Of a stretch of 64,000 nt of DNA, positions 19,140-28,120 are shown piece after piece. The first letter of the stretch is position 1; each line of letters opens with the position of its first letter. The stretch is from positions 842,501 through 906,500 of the forward strand of contig NZ_CP160388.1 in NCBI RefSeq assembly GCF_040732315.1. The letters are read 5' to 3'. The notes under the pieces were generated by a model. The model was given only the letters and a program-made list of their open reading frames with translations, was not told the origin of the DNA and did no database searches. Source of the DNA: Oryzisolibacter sp. LB2S (GTDB taxonomy: Bacteria > Pseudomonadota > Gammaproteobacteria > Burkholderiales > Burkholderiaceae_C). The translations under genes and the position numbers were made by a program.

Positions 19140-20498
19140 TCAGTGCCCCCCAATGTAGAAGAACTTGAACAGGAACACGCCGGCGATGATCCAGACCATG
19201 GGGTGGACCTCGCGCACGCGGCCGGTGAACAGCTTGATCGCGGCATAGGTGATGAAGCCGAACGCCAGGCCGTTGGCGATGGAGTAGGTGAAGGGCATCA
19301 TGAGCGCGGTGACGGCCGCGGGGACGACCTCGGTGGAATCGTTCCAGTCAAGCTCGGTGAGCTCGCGCAGCATCAGGCAGGCGACGAAGAACAGCGCGGG
19401 CGCCGTGGCATAGGCCGGCACCACGCCGGCCAGAGGGGCGATGAACAAACAGGCCAGGAACAGCACGGCGACGGTCAGCGCCGTGAGCCCGGTGCGCCCG
19501 CCCGCCTGCACGCCCGCGGCGCTCTCGACATAGGCCGTGGTGCTCGACGTGCCCAGCAGCGCACCCGCGAAGATGGCACTGCTGTCGGCCAGCAGCGACT
19601 TGTTCAGGCGCTCCATCTTGCCCGGCACCAGCAGGCCGGCGCGCTTGGCCACGCCCATGAGCGTGCCCGTGGCGTCGAACAGCTCGACCAGGAAGAACAC
19701 CAGCACCACGTTGAGCAGGCCCTTGGTGAGCGCGGTGTGGATGTCCAGCTGCAAAAAGGTGGGCGCGATCGACGGCGGGGCCGAGAACAGCCCGCGGAAC
19801 TCGTTGCCGCCAAAGAAGAACGAGGCAATGGTCACGCCCACGATGCCGATCAGGATGGCGCCGGGCACGCGCGCCCTGTCCAGCGCCACGATGGCGATGA
19901 AGCCGAGCACGGCGAGGATCACGGGGGCCGAGTGCAGGTCGCCCAGCGTGACCAGCGTGGCCTTGTCGGCCACGACGATGCCCGCGCTCTTGAGCGCGAT
20001 GAGCGCGAGGAACAGGCCTATGCCCACGGTGATGGCATTGCGCAGCGACTGCGGAATGCCGTCGATGATGAGCTTGCGCAGGCCGAACAGCGTGACGATG
20101 AGGAACAGGCAGCCCGAGATGAACACCGCCCCCAGCGCCGCCTGCCAGGTGAAGCCCATGTGCAGCACCACGGCGTAGGCGAAGTAGGCGTTCAGCCCCA
20201 TGCCCGGCGCCATGGCGATGGGGTAGTTGGCGTACAGCCCCATGATGACCGAGCCCAGCGCCGCGATCAGGCAGGTGGCGACGAACACCGCGTCCTTGGG
20301 CATGCCGGCATCACCCAGGATTGAGGGGTTGACGAAGATGATGTAGGCCATGGTCAGAAAGGTCGTCAGGCCCGCGATCAGCTCCGTGCGCACGCTGGTG
20401 CCGTGCTCGCGCAGCTTGAACAAACGCTCGGCCAGGCCCGTGGCCGGCGGGGTCGGGGTGGACGGGGTTTGCACGCCCGACAGGTCTTTGGCGCTCAT
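19140..20498 (-). CDS. NCS2 family purine (guanine/hypoxanthine-type) permease
   Basis: Inner-membrane nucleobase transporter of the AzgA/PbuG-like branch of the NCS2 family, 452 aa with about 12-14 transmembrane segments. Typical regions are GLTTFLTMAYIIFVNPSIL, GMGLNAYFAYAVV and SSTTAYVESAAGVQAGGRTG (the conserved Glu region). Context with guanine deaminase and xanthine dehydrogenase suggests uptake of guanine, hypoxanthine or adenine; the exact substrate cannot be read from sequence. The start overlaps the LysR stop by 4 bp (ATGA). Confidence 0.9.
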   Translation of the reverse strand: MSAKDLSGVQTPSTPTPPATGLAERLFKLREHGTSVRTELIAGLTTFLTMAYIIFVNPSILGDAGMPKDAVFVATCLIAALGSVIMGLYANYPIAMAPGMGLNAYFAYAVVLHMGFTWQAALGAVFISGCLFLIVTLFGLRKLIIDGIPQSLRNAITVGIGLFLALIALKSAGIVVADKATLVTLGDLHSAPVILAVLGFIAIVALDRARVPGAILIGIVGVTIASFFFGGNEFRGLFSAPPSIAPTFLQLDIHTALTKGLLNVVLVFFLVELFDATGTLMGVAKRAGLLVPGKMERLNKSLLADSSAIFAGALLGTSSTTAYVESAAGVQAGGRTGLTALTVAVLFLACLFIAPLAGVVPAYATAPALFFVACLMLRELTELDWNDSTEVVPAAVTALMMPFTYSIANGLAFGFITYAAIKLFTGRVREVHPMVWIIAGVFLFKFFYIGGH

Positions 20499-21538
20499 GG
20501 TGCTTCACTCCTTGCTTGTTGTGGTGGCGCGAGGTGCGTGGGGGGGAAGTGGCTGTCCTGCGGCTGCAGCGCCGCGATGGCATCGCGCGTGCGCTCGCGC
20601 AGCCAGCGCGCGCTGCTCGAATGCTGGCTGCGCGCATGCCACAGCTGGTAGTACAGCAGCGGCGGCATGGCGATGGGGCAGGGCAATAGCACGAGGGGCA
20701 GGCGGGCGGCCACGCGCTCGCAGTAGCGCCGGCCCGTGGTCAGCACCAGCCGCGTGCCCGCGACCATCTCCGGTATCAGGCCGAAGTAGGCGCTGCGCGC
20801 GGCGATGTGACGCTGCAGGCCCATGCCGTCGAGCAGTTGGTCGATGATGCCGCGCGCGCCCGGGTGCGTGGGCATGGGGGCGATGTGCTCGGCGGCCAGC
20901 CAGGCGGCCTGGTCCCAGCCGCGGCGCACGGCGGGGTGATCGCGGCTCACGAGCGAGACCACCTCGTCGCTGAACAATCGCGCCATGTGCAGGTCTTCGG
21001 GCGGCTGCAGCCAGTTGCCTATGACCAGGTCGATCTCGCCCAGGGCCAGCTGCGCGCGGTAGTCGCCCTCGCGCGTGAGGGCATGGATCTCGACCTTGGC
21101 CAGCGGCGCCTGGCGCTGGATGTCGGCCACCAGGCGCGGCAGAAACAGCGGATCGAGGTAGTCGCTGGCCGCGATGCGAAAGGTCAGGCGGCTGGTGCGC
21201 GCGTCGAAGCTGCGCGCCTCGGTGAACAGCGTCTCGGCCGCGCGCAGCACGTTGGCAGCGGGCTCGAGCATGCGCTGGCCGGCCTCGGTGGGCACCATGT
21301 GCGCGCCGTTGCGCACCAGGAGCGGGTCGCCCGCGAGCTCGCGCAGGCGCTTGAGCGCCGTGGACACCGCCGGCTGGTGCATGCCTAAGCGCAGCGCCGC
21401 GCGCGAGACGCTGCGCTCGGTGAGCACGGTGTGCAGCACGCGGATCAGGTGCAGGTCTATGCGGTCGAACAGCGCGCGGTCCTGCGCGCCACTCGCGGAC
21501 GCGGCAACCGGCGGGGCGTGGTGCGGATCCATGGGCAT
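20495..21538 (-). CDS. LysR family transcriptional regulator (purine cluster)
   Basis: Likely regulator of the surrounding purine catabolism genes. The 347-aa protein has an N-terminal winged helix-turn-helix (HLIRVLHTVLTERSVSRAAL through HQPAVSTALKRLRE) and a LysR effector-binding domain (from about residue 110, RLTFRIAASDYLDPLFLPRL). ATG codons at 21538 and 21532 are both possible; no clear ribosome site separates them. It is unusual in lying inside the operon it probably controls, between xdhB (10-bp gap) and the permease (overlap), the place where xdhC is often found. Confidence 0.88.
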   Translation of the reverse strand: MPMDPHHAPPVAASASGAQDRALFDRIDLHLIRVLHTVLTERSVSRAALRLGMHQPAVSTALKRLRELAGDPLLVRNGAHMVPTEAGQRMLEPAANVLRAAETLFTEARSFDARTSRLTFRIAASDYLDPLFLPRLVADIQRQAPLAKVEIHALTREGDYRAQLALGEIDLVIGNWLQPPEDLHMARLFSDEVVSLVSRDHPAVRRGWDQAAWLAAEHIAPMPTHPGARGIIDQLLDGMGLQRHIAARSAYFGLIPEMVAGTRLVLTTGRRYCERVAARLPLVLLPCPIAMPPLLYYQLWHARSQHSSSARWLRERTRDAIAALQPQDSHFPPTHLAPPQQARSEAP

Positions 21539-21548
21539 GGGCGGGAGT

Positions 21549-23978
21549 TCAGCCGGCCTGCACGGCGGCCAGCGCGCGCAGAATGGCCTCGCTGGTGGCC
21601 GGGGCCTGGAGCGGCGGCGTGGCGCCCGGCCTGCCTGCGGCGGCAATGGCGTCGCGGATGGCGAAAAACACCGAGAACGGCAGCAAGAGCGGCGGCTCAC
21701 CCACGGCCTTGCTGCGGTGGATGGAGTCCTCTGCGTTGGCGCCCTCGAACAGTTGCACGTGGAATTCGGGCGGGCAGTCGTTGGCCGTGGGAATCTTGTA
21801 GGTACTGGGCGCGTGCGTCATGAGCATGCCGGTTTGCGGGTGCCAGACCAGCTCCTCCATGGTCAGCCAGCCCATGCCCTGGATGAAGGCGCCTTCGACC
21901 TGGCCGATGTCGATGGCCGGGTTGAGCGAGCGCCCCACGTCGTGCAGCACGTCGGCGCGCAGCAGCTTCCACTCGCCGGTGAGCGTGTCGATGACGACCT
22001 CGCTCACGGCCGCGCCGTAGGCAAAGTAGTAGAAAGGGTTGCCCTGCATGCGCTCCTTGTCCCAGTGCAGGCCGGGCGTGGCGTAGAACCCGTCGGACCA
22101 CAGCTGCACGCGGTCCAGATAGGCCTCGCCCACCAGGGTCTCGAAGGCGATCTGCTTGCCGCCTACGGCCACCATGTCGTTGGCAAAGCGCACGTCGGCC
22201 GCGCTTCCTCCGTGGCGCGCGGCGGCGCAGGCGGCCAGGCGCTCGCGAATCTGACGCGCCGCGTCCTGCGCGGCCTTGCCGTTGAGGTCGGTGCCCGTGG
22301 ACGCGGCCGTGGCCGAGGTGTTGGCCACCTTGCTGGTGTCGGTGGCGGTGACGCGCACGCGCTCAAAGGCCACGCCGAGCTCGTGCGCCACCACCTGCGC
22401 CACCTTGGTGTTCAGGCCCTGGCCCATCTCGGTGCCGCCGTGGTTCACGAGGATGGAGCCGTCGGTGTACACATGCACCAGCGCTCCGGCCTGGTTGAAG
22501 TGCTTGACGTTGAAGCTGATGCCGAACTTGACCGGCGTGAGCGCGAGGCCCCGCTTAAGCACCGGACTCGTGGCGTTGAACTCGGCCACGGCGGCGCGGC
22601 GCGCCTGGTAGCTGCTGCGCTCCTCGAGCTGGTCGACCAGCTCATGAATCACGTTGTCGCGCACGGTCTGTTGGTAGGGCGTGACGTTGCGCTCGCTCTG
22701 GCCGTAGAAGTTGGCGCGGCGCACGGCCAGCGCATCCTTGCCTAGGCTGCGCGCGATGCTGTCCATGATGTATTCGATGGCGATGGCGCCCTGCGGGCCG
22801 CCAAAGCCGCGAAACGCGGTGTTGCTTTGCGTGTTGGTCTTGCCGCAGAAGCCGTGCATGGCGACCTCGGGCAGCCAGTAGGCGTTGTCGAAGTGGCACA
22901 GCGCGCGCGTCATCACCGGGGCCGACAGATCCGCCGAATGCCCGGCGCGCGAGACCATGGTGACCGCAGCGCCCAGGATGCGGCCCGCGTCGTCGTAGCC
23001 CACGTCGTACTCGTACCAAAAGCAGTGGCGCCGGCCGGTAATCAGAAAATCGTCGTCGCGGTCCAGGCGCAGCTTGACCGGACGGCGCAGCTGCTGCGCG
23101 GCCACGCTGGCCATGCAGGCAAACAGCGCGGACTGCGACTCCTTGCCGCCAAAGCCGCCGCCCATGCGCCGGCATTCCACCAGCACGGCGTGCGCATGCA
23201 CGCCGAGCGCGTGGGCCACCAGGTGCTGCATCTCGCTCGGGTGCTGGGTCGAGCAGTGCACATGCATGGCGCCGCCTTCCTTCGGGATGGCGTAGCTGAT
23301 CTGGCCCTCGAGATAGAACTGCTCCTGCCCGCCCACGCTCAGCTCGCCCTGCAGGCGGTGCGGCGCCTGTGCGATGCGCGCGACGATGCCTGCCTCATCG
23401 AGGCCGCTGCTGCTTCGCACCAGATGCATGGGCGGCACCACGTACTGGCCGCGCGCATGGGCCTGCTGGGGCGTGAGCACGGGCGTGGCGGCCTCGGTCT
23501 GGATCACCTTTTTCGCCAGCGCCGCGGCGCGGCGCGCCTGCTCGCGCGTCTCGGCCACCACGGCAAACACGGGCTGGCCCAGGTAGCGGATCTCGCCGTC
23601 ACAGAGGATGGGGTCGTCGTGCACGATGGAGCCCCAGTCGTTGCTGCCGGGGATGTCGGCGGCGGTGAACACGCGCACCACGCCGGGCATGGCGCGCACG
23701 GCGTCCAGGTCCACGCCGAGCAAGCGGCCAGCCGCCACCGGCGCCAGGCCCAGCGCGCAGTGCAGCGTGCCGGCCAGTTCGGGGATGTCGTCGGTGTAGG
23801 TGGCGCCGCCGGTGACGTGCAGCGGGGCTGATTCATGCGCCTGGCTGATGCCCACGCGCGCCCCGGCCTGGTGCGCGCTGGCCTCGGCGGCGCTGTCCAG
23901 ACGCAGGCGCTGGTTGTCCTGGTAAGGGGCGAAGGCGGCGGGGCGGTTCAGCAGGTGGCCGGGTACGGGCTTGTTCAT
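21549..23978 (-). CDS. xdhB: Xanthine dehydrogenase molybdopterin-binding subunit
   Basis: Large catalytic subunit of the bacterial-type xanthine dehydrogenase that oxidises hypoxanthine and xanthine to urate. At 809 aa it shows the aldehyde oxidase/xanthine dehydrogenase domain (residues about 40-160, TGGATYTDDIPELAGTLHCA) and the molybdopterin-binding domain with RRMGGGFGGKESQ, NTAFRGFGGPQGAIAIEYIMD, GGTEMGQGLNTKVAQV and the catalytic-Glu region SKAVGEPPLLL near the C-terminus. The partner subunit gene xdhA lies 12 bp upstream. XdhC, which normally loads the sulfurated cofactor, is not encoded nearby. Confidence 0.95.
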   Translation of the reverse strand: MNKPVPGHLLNRPAAFAPYQDNQRLRLDSAAEASAHQAGARVGISQAHESAPLHVTGGATYTDDIPELAGTLHCALGLAPVAAGRLLGVDLDAVRAMPGVVRVFTAADIPGSNDWGSIVHDDPILCDGEIRYLGQPVFAVVAETREQARRAAALAKKVIQTEAATPVLTPQQAHARGQYVVPPMHLVRSSSGLDEAGIVARIAQAPHRLQGELSVGGQEQFYLEGQISYAIPKEGGAMHVHCSTQHPSEMQHLVAHALGVHAHAVLVECRRMGGGFGGKESQSALFACMASVAAQQLRRPVKLRLDRDDDFLITGRRHCFWYEYDVGYDDAGRILGAAVTMVSRAGHSADLSAPVMTRALCHFDNAYWLPEVAMHGFCGKTNTQSNTAFRGFGGPQGAIAIEYIMDSIARSLGKDALAVRRANFYGQSERNVTPYQQTVRDNVIHELVDQLEERSSYQARRAAVAEFNATSPVLKRGLALTPVKFGISFNVKHFNQAGALVHVYTDGSILVNHGGTEMGQGLNTKVAQVVAHELGVAFERVRVTATDTSKVANTSATAASTGTDLNGKAAQDAARQIRERLAACAAARHGGSAADVRFANDMVAVGGKQIAFETLVGEAYLDRVQLWSDGFYATPGLHWDKERMQGNPFYYFAYGAAVSEVVIDTLTGEWKLLRADVLHDVGRSLNPAIDIGQVEGAFIQGMGWLTMEELVWHPQTGMLMTHAPSTYKIPTANDCPPEFHVQLFEGANAEDSIHRSKAVGEPPLLLPFSVFFAIRDAIAAAGRPGATPPLQAPATSEAILRALAAVQAG

Positions 23979-23990
23979 GGTGCTGCCTCC

Positions 23991-25562
23991 TTACGCGCCC
24001 ACCGCGGCATGCGGCATGACGCTGAACACGCTGGTCTGGCTGGCTGTCAGCGGCGCCGTGCTGCGCGTCTCGAGCCACAGGCGCTCGATCAGGTTCTGCG
24101 CTACCTTCAGGCGGTATTGGCTGCTCGCGCGCATGTCCGTCATGGGTGCAAAGTCCTCGGCCAGCGCCTGCTGCGCGGCGCGCACGCTGTCCTGGCTCCA
24201 GGGCTGGCCGAGCAGCGCGGCCTCGGCATGGGATGCGCGGCGCACCGTGGCCGCCATGCCACCATAGGCCAGACGCACGCTCGTGACCCGGTCGCCGTCG
24301 AGCGCTATGGCCATGCCCGCGCACAGCGCGGAGATGTCGCAGTCAAAGCGCTTGCTGACCTTGTAGCCGCGCACCTGGCGCGCAAAGGCCGCCAGCGGCA
24401 CGACGATGGCCTGCACGAACTCGCCCGGCTGCAGGTCGTTTTTCATGTAGTCCAGGTAGAAGTCGGCAAGAGGCAGCTTGCGAATGTTTGGGCCCTTGCG
24501 CAGCTCCAGACAAGCGTCCAAAGCTATCAGTATGGGAGCACTATCGCCAATCGGCGAGCCGTTGGCCACATTGCCGCCCATGGTGCCGCTGTGGCGTATC
24601 GGGGCCGAGGCAAAGCGCAGCCATGCGTCGGTCAGCGTCGGTGCGCGCTCGGCCAGCGCCGCCCAGGCCTGCTCCAGCGTGGCGCCCGCGCCTATCCAGA
24701 GTGCGCCATCGCGCTCCTCCACGATGCCGAGCTCGGCCACGTTGCCGATGTAGATCAGATCGCCCACGTCGCGAAACTGCTTGTTGACCCACAGGCCGAT
24801 GTCGGTGCAACCGGCAAGCAGCCGCGCTTGCGGCTTGGCCAGACGCAGCGCGGCCAGATCGTCGAGGCTGCGCGGGGCGTGAAAGTGGTCCACGCGACCG
24901 CCCGGCGCGGCGGGGTTGGGCGCGCTGTAGTCCAGGGCCGGTGCCTGGGCCAGGGTGCGCAAGGCGGCCTCCACGGCCTGACGATCGAAGCGCGCCGCCG
25001 GCAGGTCGAACATGCGCTCGCCCGCGTCGAGTATGGGACGGTAGCCCGTGCAGCGGCAAAGGTTGCCCGACAGATCATCGGCCAGCTGCTGGCGCGTGGG
25101 CCGGGTGCCGGCCTGCTGGTGCCGCTCGTAGCTGTGCCACAGCGACATGGCAAAGCCCGGCGTGCAAAAACCGCATTGCGATCCATGGCACTCGACCAGG
25201 GCCTGTTGCACGGGGTGCAGGTCACCATCCTGGCCGCTCGCGCCGCAGCCGCCCTGGGCCATGCCCTGCAGGTCTTCGACGGTGAACAAGGCCTTGCCGT
25301 CGAGCGTGGGCAGGAACTGTATGCAGGCGTTGATGTTGGCGAGCTGCAGATGGCCATCGGCGTCGAGCTCGCCCAGCACCACGGTGCAGGCGCCGCAGTC
25401 GCCCTCGTTGCAGCCCTCCTTGGTGCCGCGGCAATGCGCGTCCTCGCGCAGCCAGTCGAGCACCGAGCGCGTGGTCGGCTGCCCCTCGACGGTGACGATG
25501 GCGCCGCGATGGTAGAAGCGGATGCCGCGGCTTGCGGTCGGTGATGTTGCGGTGTACGTCAT
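23991..25562 (-). CDS. xdhA: Xanthine dehydrogenase small subunit (FeS/FAD)
   Basis: Electron-transfer subunit of xanthine dehydrogenase, 523 aa. The N-terminus has the plant-type [2Fe-2S] cluster CNEGDCGAC, followed by the second cluster domain (HGSQCGFCTPGFAMSL and GNLCRCTGYRPI). Then comes the FAD-binding domain (LLAGCTDIGLWVNKQFRDVG, IRHSGTMGGNVANGSPIGDSA) and the CO dehydrogenase flavoprotein C-terminal domain. The ATG at 25562 (MTYTATSPTASRGIRFYHRG) is preferred over the open upstream extension, which lacks family similarity. It is the first gene of the purine cluster. Confidence 0.95.
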   Translation of the reverse strand: MTYTATSPTASRGIRFYHRGAIVTVEGQPTTRSVLDWLREDAHCRGTKEGCNEGDCGACTVVLGELDADGHLQLANINACIQFLPTLDGKALFTVEDLQGMAQGGCGASGQDGDLHPVQQALVECHGSQCGFCTPGFAMSLWHSYERHQQAGTRPTRQQLADDLSGNLCRCTGYRPILDAGERMFDLPAARFDRQAVEAALRTLAQAPALDYSAPNPAAPGGRVDHFHAPRSLDDLAALRLAKPQARLLAGCTDIGLWVNKQFRDVGDLIYIGNVAELGIVEERDGALWIGAGATLEQAWAALAERAPTLTDAWLRFASAPIRHSGTMGGNVANGSPIGDSAPILIALDACLELRKGPNIRKLPLADFYLDYMKNDLQPGEFVQAIVVPLAAFARQVRGYKVSKRFDCDISALCAGMAIALDGDRVTSVRLAYGGMAATVRRASHAEAALLGQPWSQDSVRAAQQALAEDFAPMTDMRASSQYRLKVAQNLIERLWLETRSTAPLTASQTSVFSVMPHAAVGA

Positions 25563-25663
25563 GGGGCCATCCAGATGCGCGAATCGGGCGCCGGGCGGGG
25601 CCGCACCGGCGTGAGTGCAATGGTGCACGCATGCGATGCGGGTGCGCATCCCGGCCACCCGAT

Positions 25664-25700
25664 ATTCGATATGCGATAAGTCTTATAACACCCGGGTTAT
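25664..25700. promoter_or_regulatory. Dyad operators upstream of xdhA (possible LysR sites)
   Basis: This AT-rich patch in a GC-rich intergenic region holds two close dyads: ATAAGTCTTAT at 25676-25686, and ATAAC-ACCCGG-GTTAT at 25685-25700, plus ATATTCGATAT just before them. Spacing and composition fit LysR-type boxes (T-N11-A class), 115-140 bp upstream of the xdhA start. They probably bind the LysR protein encoded inside the operon. Confidence 0.5.
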
Positions 25701-25807
25701 CACCTACGGGTGCGCACGCGCGAACGAGGGCCGCGCCGCATGGTGCAGATCCCAGGCAGGATTCGATGATGTGTGCGCCGCGGGTTTTGCCGACGCGGCA
25801 GGGGTGC

Positions 25808-26143
25808 CTAGACGCCGGGCAGCAGGCAGAGGGTCAGCAGCAGGGAGCTGTCCTGTACGGCATGCAGCGCGTGGGGCTGGCCTGCCGCCAGGTAGACCAG
25901 GTCACCCGCATGCATGGGCTGGGTGCGGCCGTCGACGGTGAGGTCGATCACGCCCTCCAGGCAGTGCAGCGTGATCTCGCCCTGCACGCGGTGGTCGCGC
26001 ATGGTGTGGCCGCGGGGCAGGACCAGGCGCACCACCTCGAGCTGCGCGGCCTTGAACAATGCCGTGGAGACGGACTCGGTCAACCGCTCGCCCAGCGGGT
26101 CCAGGCGAACGATCTGTCCTGGGGAGGCGTGGGGCAGGGCCAT
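25808..26143 (-). CDS. Small cupin-domain protein
   Basis: A 111-aa single-domain cupin: the first metal motif region is HTMRDHRVQGEITLHCLEG and the second is MHAGDLVYLAAGQPHALHA. Such proteins bind a metal and may act on or sense small molecules; the substrate is not evident. It lies between the purine cluster and amiC on the same strand, 22 bp downstream of amiC, and could be the last gene of the tsaE-amiC transcript. Confidence 0.78.
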   Translation of the reverse strand: MALPHASPGQIVRLDPLGERLTESVSTALFKAAQLEVVRLVLPRGHTMRDHRVQGEITLHCLEGVIDLTVDGRTQPMHAGDLVYLAAGQPHALHAVQDSSLLLTLCLLPGV

Positions 26144-26165
26144 GGCATGTTCTCCTGTGATGGGC

Positions 26166-27614
26166 TTACACCGACCGGCTGCGCGCCAGCGGCGGGTTCT
26201 TGGCGAAGTAGCGCACGATGCCGCGCATCAGCGCGTCGGCGAGCTGATTCTGGTAGGCGGCGCTGCGCAGCTTGGCCTCTTCCTCGGGGTTGCTGATGAA
26301 GGCCGTCTCCACGAGCACGCTCGGGATGTCGGGCGCCTTGAGCACGGCAAAGCCCGCCTGTTCCACGCGCGGCTTGTGCAGCCGGGCCATGCCGCCGATC
26401 TCGCCGAGCAGCACGCTGCCGAGCTGCAGGCTGTCCTTGATCTGTGCCGTCGTGCTCATGTCCAGCAGCGCGCGCTGCACATGACGGTCCTGGCCGCCGA
26501 CGTTCACGCCGCCGATCAGGTCGGCCTCGTTCTCCTTGTTGGCCAGCCAGCGCGCGGCGGAGCTCGATGCACCGCCCTGGCTCAGCGCGAACACGCTGGC
26601 GCCGCGCGCGGCCGGGTTGGTGAAGGCGTCGGCGTGGATGGAGACGAACAGGTCGGCCTGCACGCGCCGTGCCTTCTCCACGCGCGTGCCCAGCGGCACG
26701 AAGTAGTCGCCGTCGCGCGTGAGAAAGGCGCGCATGGGGTTGCCGCCCACCTGGGTGGCGTTGATGCGATCGCGCAGCAGGTGTGCCACCTTGAGCACCA
26801 CGTCCTTCTCGCGCGTGCCGCCGGGGCCTATGGCGCCCGGATCCTCGCCGCCATGGCCGGGGTCCAGGGCGATGATGATGAGGCGGTCCGTGGCGCGCGC
26901 AGTGGCCGTGCCGCGCGTGCGCGGCGGGGCCGCGGGCGCCTTGGCCACCTCCGGTGGCGCTGCCGGGGCCGGGGCGCTGGACGCGCCAGGCTTGGGCACG
27001 ACGGTCGTGTCGAGCTTGAGGCCATGCTGCGCGATCAGCTCGCCCAGCGGGTCGGTCGCGGCCGCTGGGGCGGGTGCCTTGGCGATCTCAGGCGCGTTCG
27101 GTGGCGCCGGCGCCGTGGCGGGCGCGGCGTCGCGCAGGCGCTCGGCGATCAGGGCCTCGAGCGGGTCGGGCGGCTCGGCCGGGTAGAGGTCAAACACCAG
27201 TCGGTGCTGGTAGGCAGCGATGGGCTGCAGCGTGAACACCTGGGGCCGCGCCGCCTGTTTCAGATCCACCACCAGGCGCACCACGCCCGGGGCGTTCTGG
27301 CCCACGCGGATGCCGGCGATGTTGGGGTCGTCGGGCTGCACCTTGCCCACGAGCTCGCGCAGCGAAGGGTCGAGGTCCAGGCCCTCGATGTCCACCGCCA
27401 GGCGCGGCGGCGTGGGCACAAAGGTGTGCCTGGTGACGAGCTGGCGGTCCGATTCGATGGTCACGCGCGAATACTCGGGCGCGGGCCAGACGCGCACGGC
27501 CACGATGCTCGCGCCGCGCGCGATCTGCTGGGCGCCGAGCAGCAGCACCAGGCTGCCGGCCTGCAGCAGCCGGCGCCGGTCGGGCTGTGGTGGGGAGGGG
27601 AGCCTGTCGCTCAT
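26166..27614 (-). CDS. amiC: N-acetylmuramoyl-L-alanine amidase AmiC
   Basis: Periplasmic zinc amidase that splits septal peptidoglycan so daughter cells can separate. The 482-aa protein starts with a twin-arginine signal (DRRRLLQAGSLVLLLGA), as in E. coli AmiC, followed by an AMIN domain (about residues 35-150), a Pro/Ala-rich linker, and an Amidase_3 domain with zinc and catalytic residues in ALDPGHGGEDPGAIG, VSIHADAF and VLVETAFISNPEEE. The start overlaps the tsaE stop (ATGA), a common tsaE-amiC arrangement. Confidence 0.94.
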   Translation of the reverse strand: MSDRLPSPPQPDRRRLLQAGSLVLLLGAQQIARGASIVAVRVWPAPEYSRVTIESDRQLVTRHTFVPTPPRLAVDIEGLDLDPSLRELVGKVQPDDPNIAGIRVGQNAPGVVRLVVDLKQAARPQVFTLQPIAAYQHRLVFDLYPAEPPDPLEALIAERLRDAAPATAPAPPNAPEIAKAPAPAAATDPLGELIAQHGLKLDTTVVPKPGASSAPAPAAPPEVAKAPAAPPRTRGTATARATDRLIIIALDPGHGGEDPGAIGPGGTREKDVVLKVAHLLRDRINATQVGGNPMRAFLTRDGDYFVPLGTRVEKARRVQADLFVSIHADAFTNPAARGASVFALSQGGASSSAARWLANKENEADLIGGVNVGGQDRHVQRALLDMSTTAQIKDSLQLGSVLLGEIGGMARLHKPRVEQAGFAVLKAPDIPSVLVETAFISNPEEEAKLRSAAYQNQLADALMRGIVRYFAKNPPLARSRSV

Positions 27615-28120
27615 GGGGTCTCTAGTCCTTGCAGCATGGCCTGGCCATGGGCGGTGTGCGCCTGCAACGTCACGCGCCGGGCCAGATCATCCTCTGCTTC
27701 AATGTAAATAGCAAGATCAGCAGGCGGCATCAGCGCGGCTGCGTTGTCCGGCCATTCGGCGAGCTTGAGGCCCGGGCCCGCGAAGATGTCGCGAAAGCCA
27801 GCGTCCTCCCATTCGCGCGGGTCATGGAAGCGGTAGAAGTCGAAATGCCAGATGTTCAGACCCGGCGCCTGGTGCGGCTCGACCACGGCATAGGTCGGGC
27901 TTTTGATGCGGCCGGTGACGCCCAGCGCGCGCAGCAGGTGGCGCACCAGCGTGGTCTTGCCCGCGCCCAGGTCGCCATGCAGGGCGATGAAGGCGTTGGC
28001 GATGCCGCCCTGCGCGGCCAGGCGCGCGGCAAAGTGCGCGGTGTCGTCCTCGTCCTGCCAGCGCAGGGTCAGCCGTGACGGCGTTTCTACAATCGGGCGG
28101 TGATGGTCGGCAGCAGTCAA
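27611..28120 (-). CDS. tsaE: tRNA threonylcarbamoyladenosine biosynthesis ATPase TsaE
   Basis: ATPase needed with TsaB, TsaC and TsaD for the t6A modification of tRNAs reading ANN codons. Walker A is GDLGAGKTTLVRHLL, followed by SPTYAVVEPH and the conserved HFDFYRFHDPREWEDAG and LKLAEWPDN segments. No ATG gives a suitable N-terminus; a TTG at 28120 preceded by GAGGAAGAAG yields a 169-aa protein, somewhat longer than usual. That start overlaps the divergent queG start by 18 bp, so it is uncertain. The stop overlaps amiC. Confidence 0.88.
   Translation of the reverse strand: MTAADHHRPIVETPSRLTLRWQDEDDTAHFAARLAAQGGIANAFIALHGDLGAGKTTLVRHLLRALGVTGRIKSPTYAVVEPHQAPGLNIWHFDFYRFHDPREWEDAGFRDIFAGPGLKLAEWPDNAAALMPPADLAIYIEAEDDLARRVTLQAHTAHGQAMLQGLETP

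Noticed and set aside
24505..24540. Half copy of the interspersed repeat in xdhA (CAAGCGTCCAAAGCTATCA)
   Set aside because: Only one arm is present, so it was not listed as a feature; it could be a decayed copy.
27690..27720. Possible repeat copy inside tsaE (CTTCAATGTAAATAGCAAG)
   Set aside because: Only an AT-rich patch; the diagnostic GCGCTTG/CAAGCGC arms are missing.
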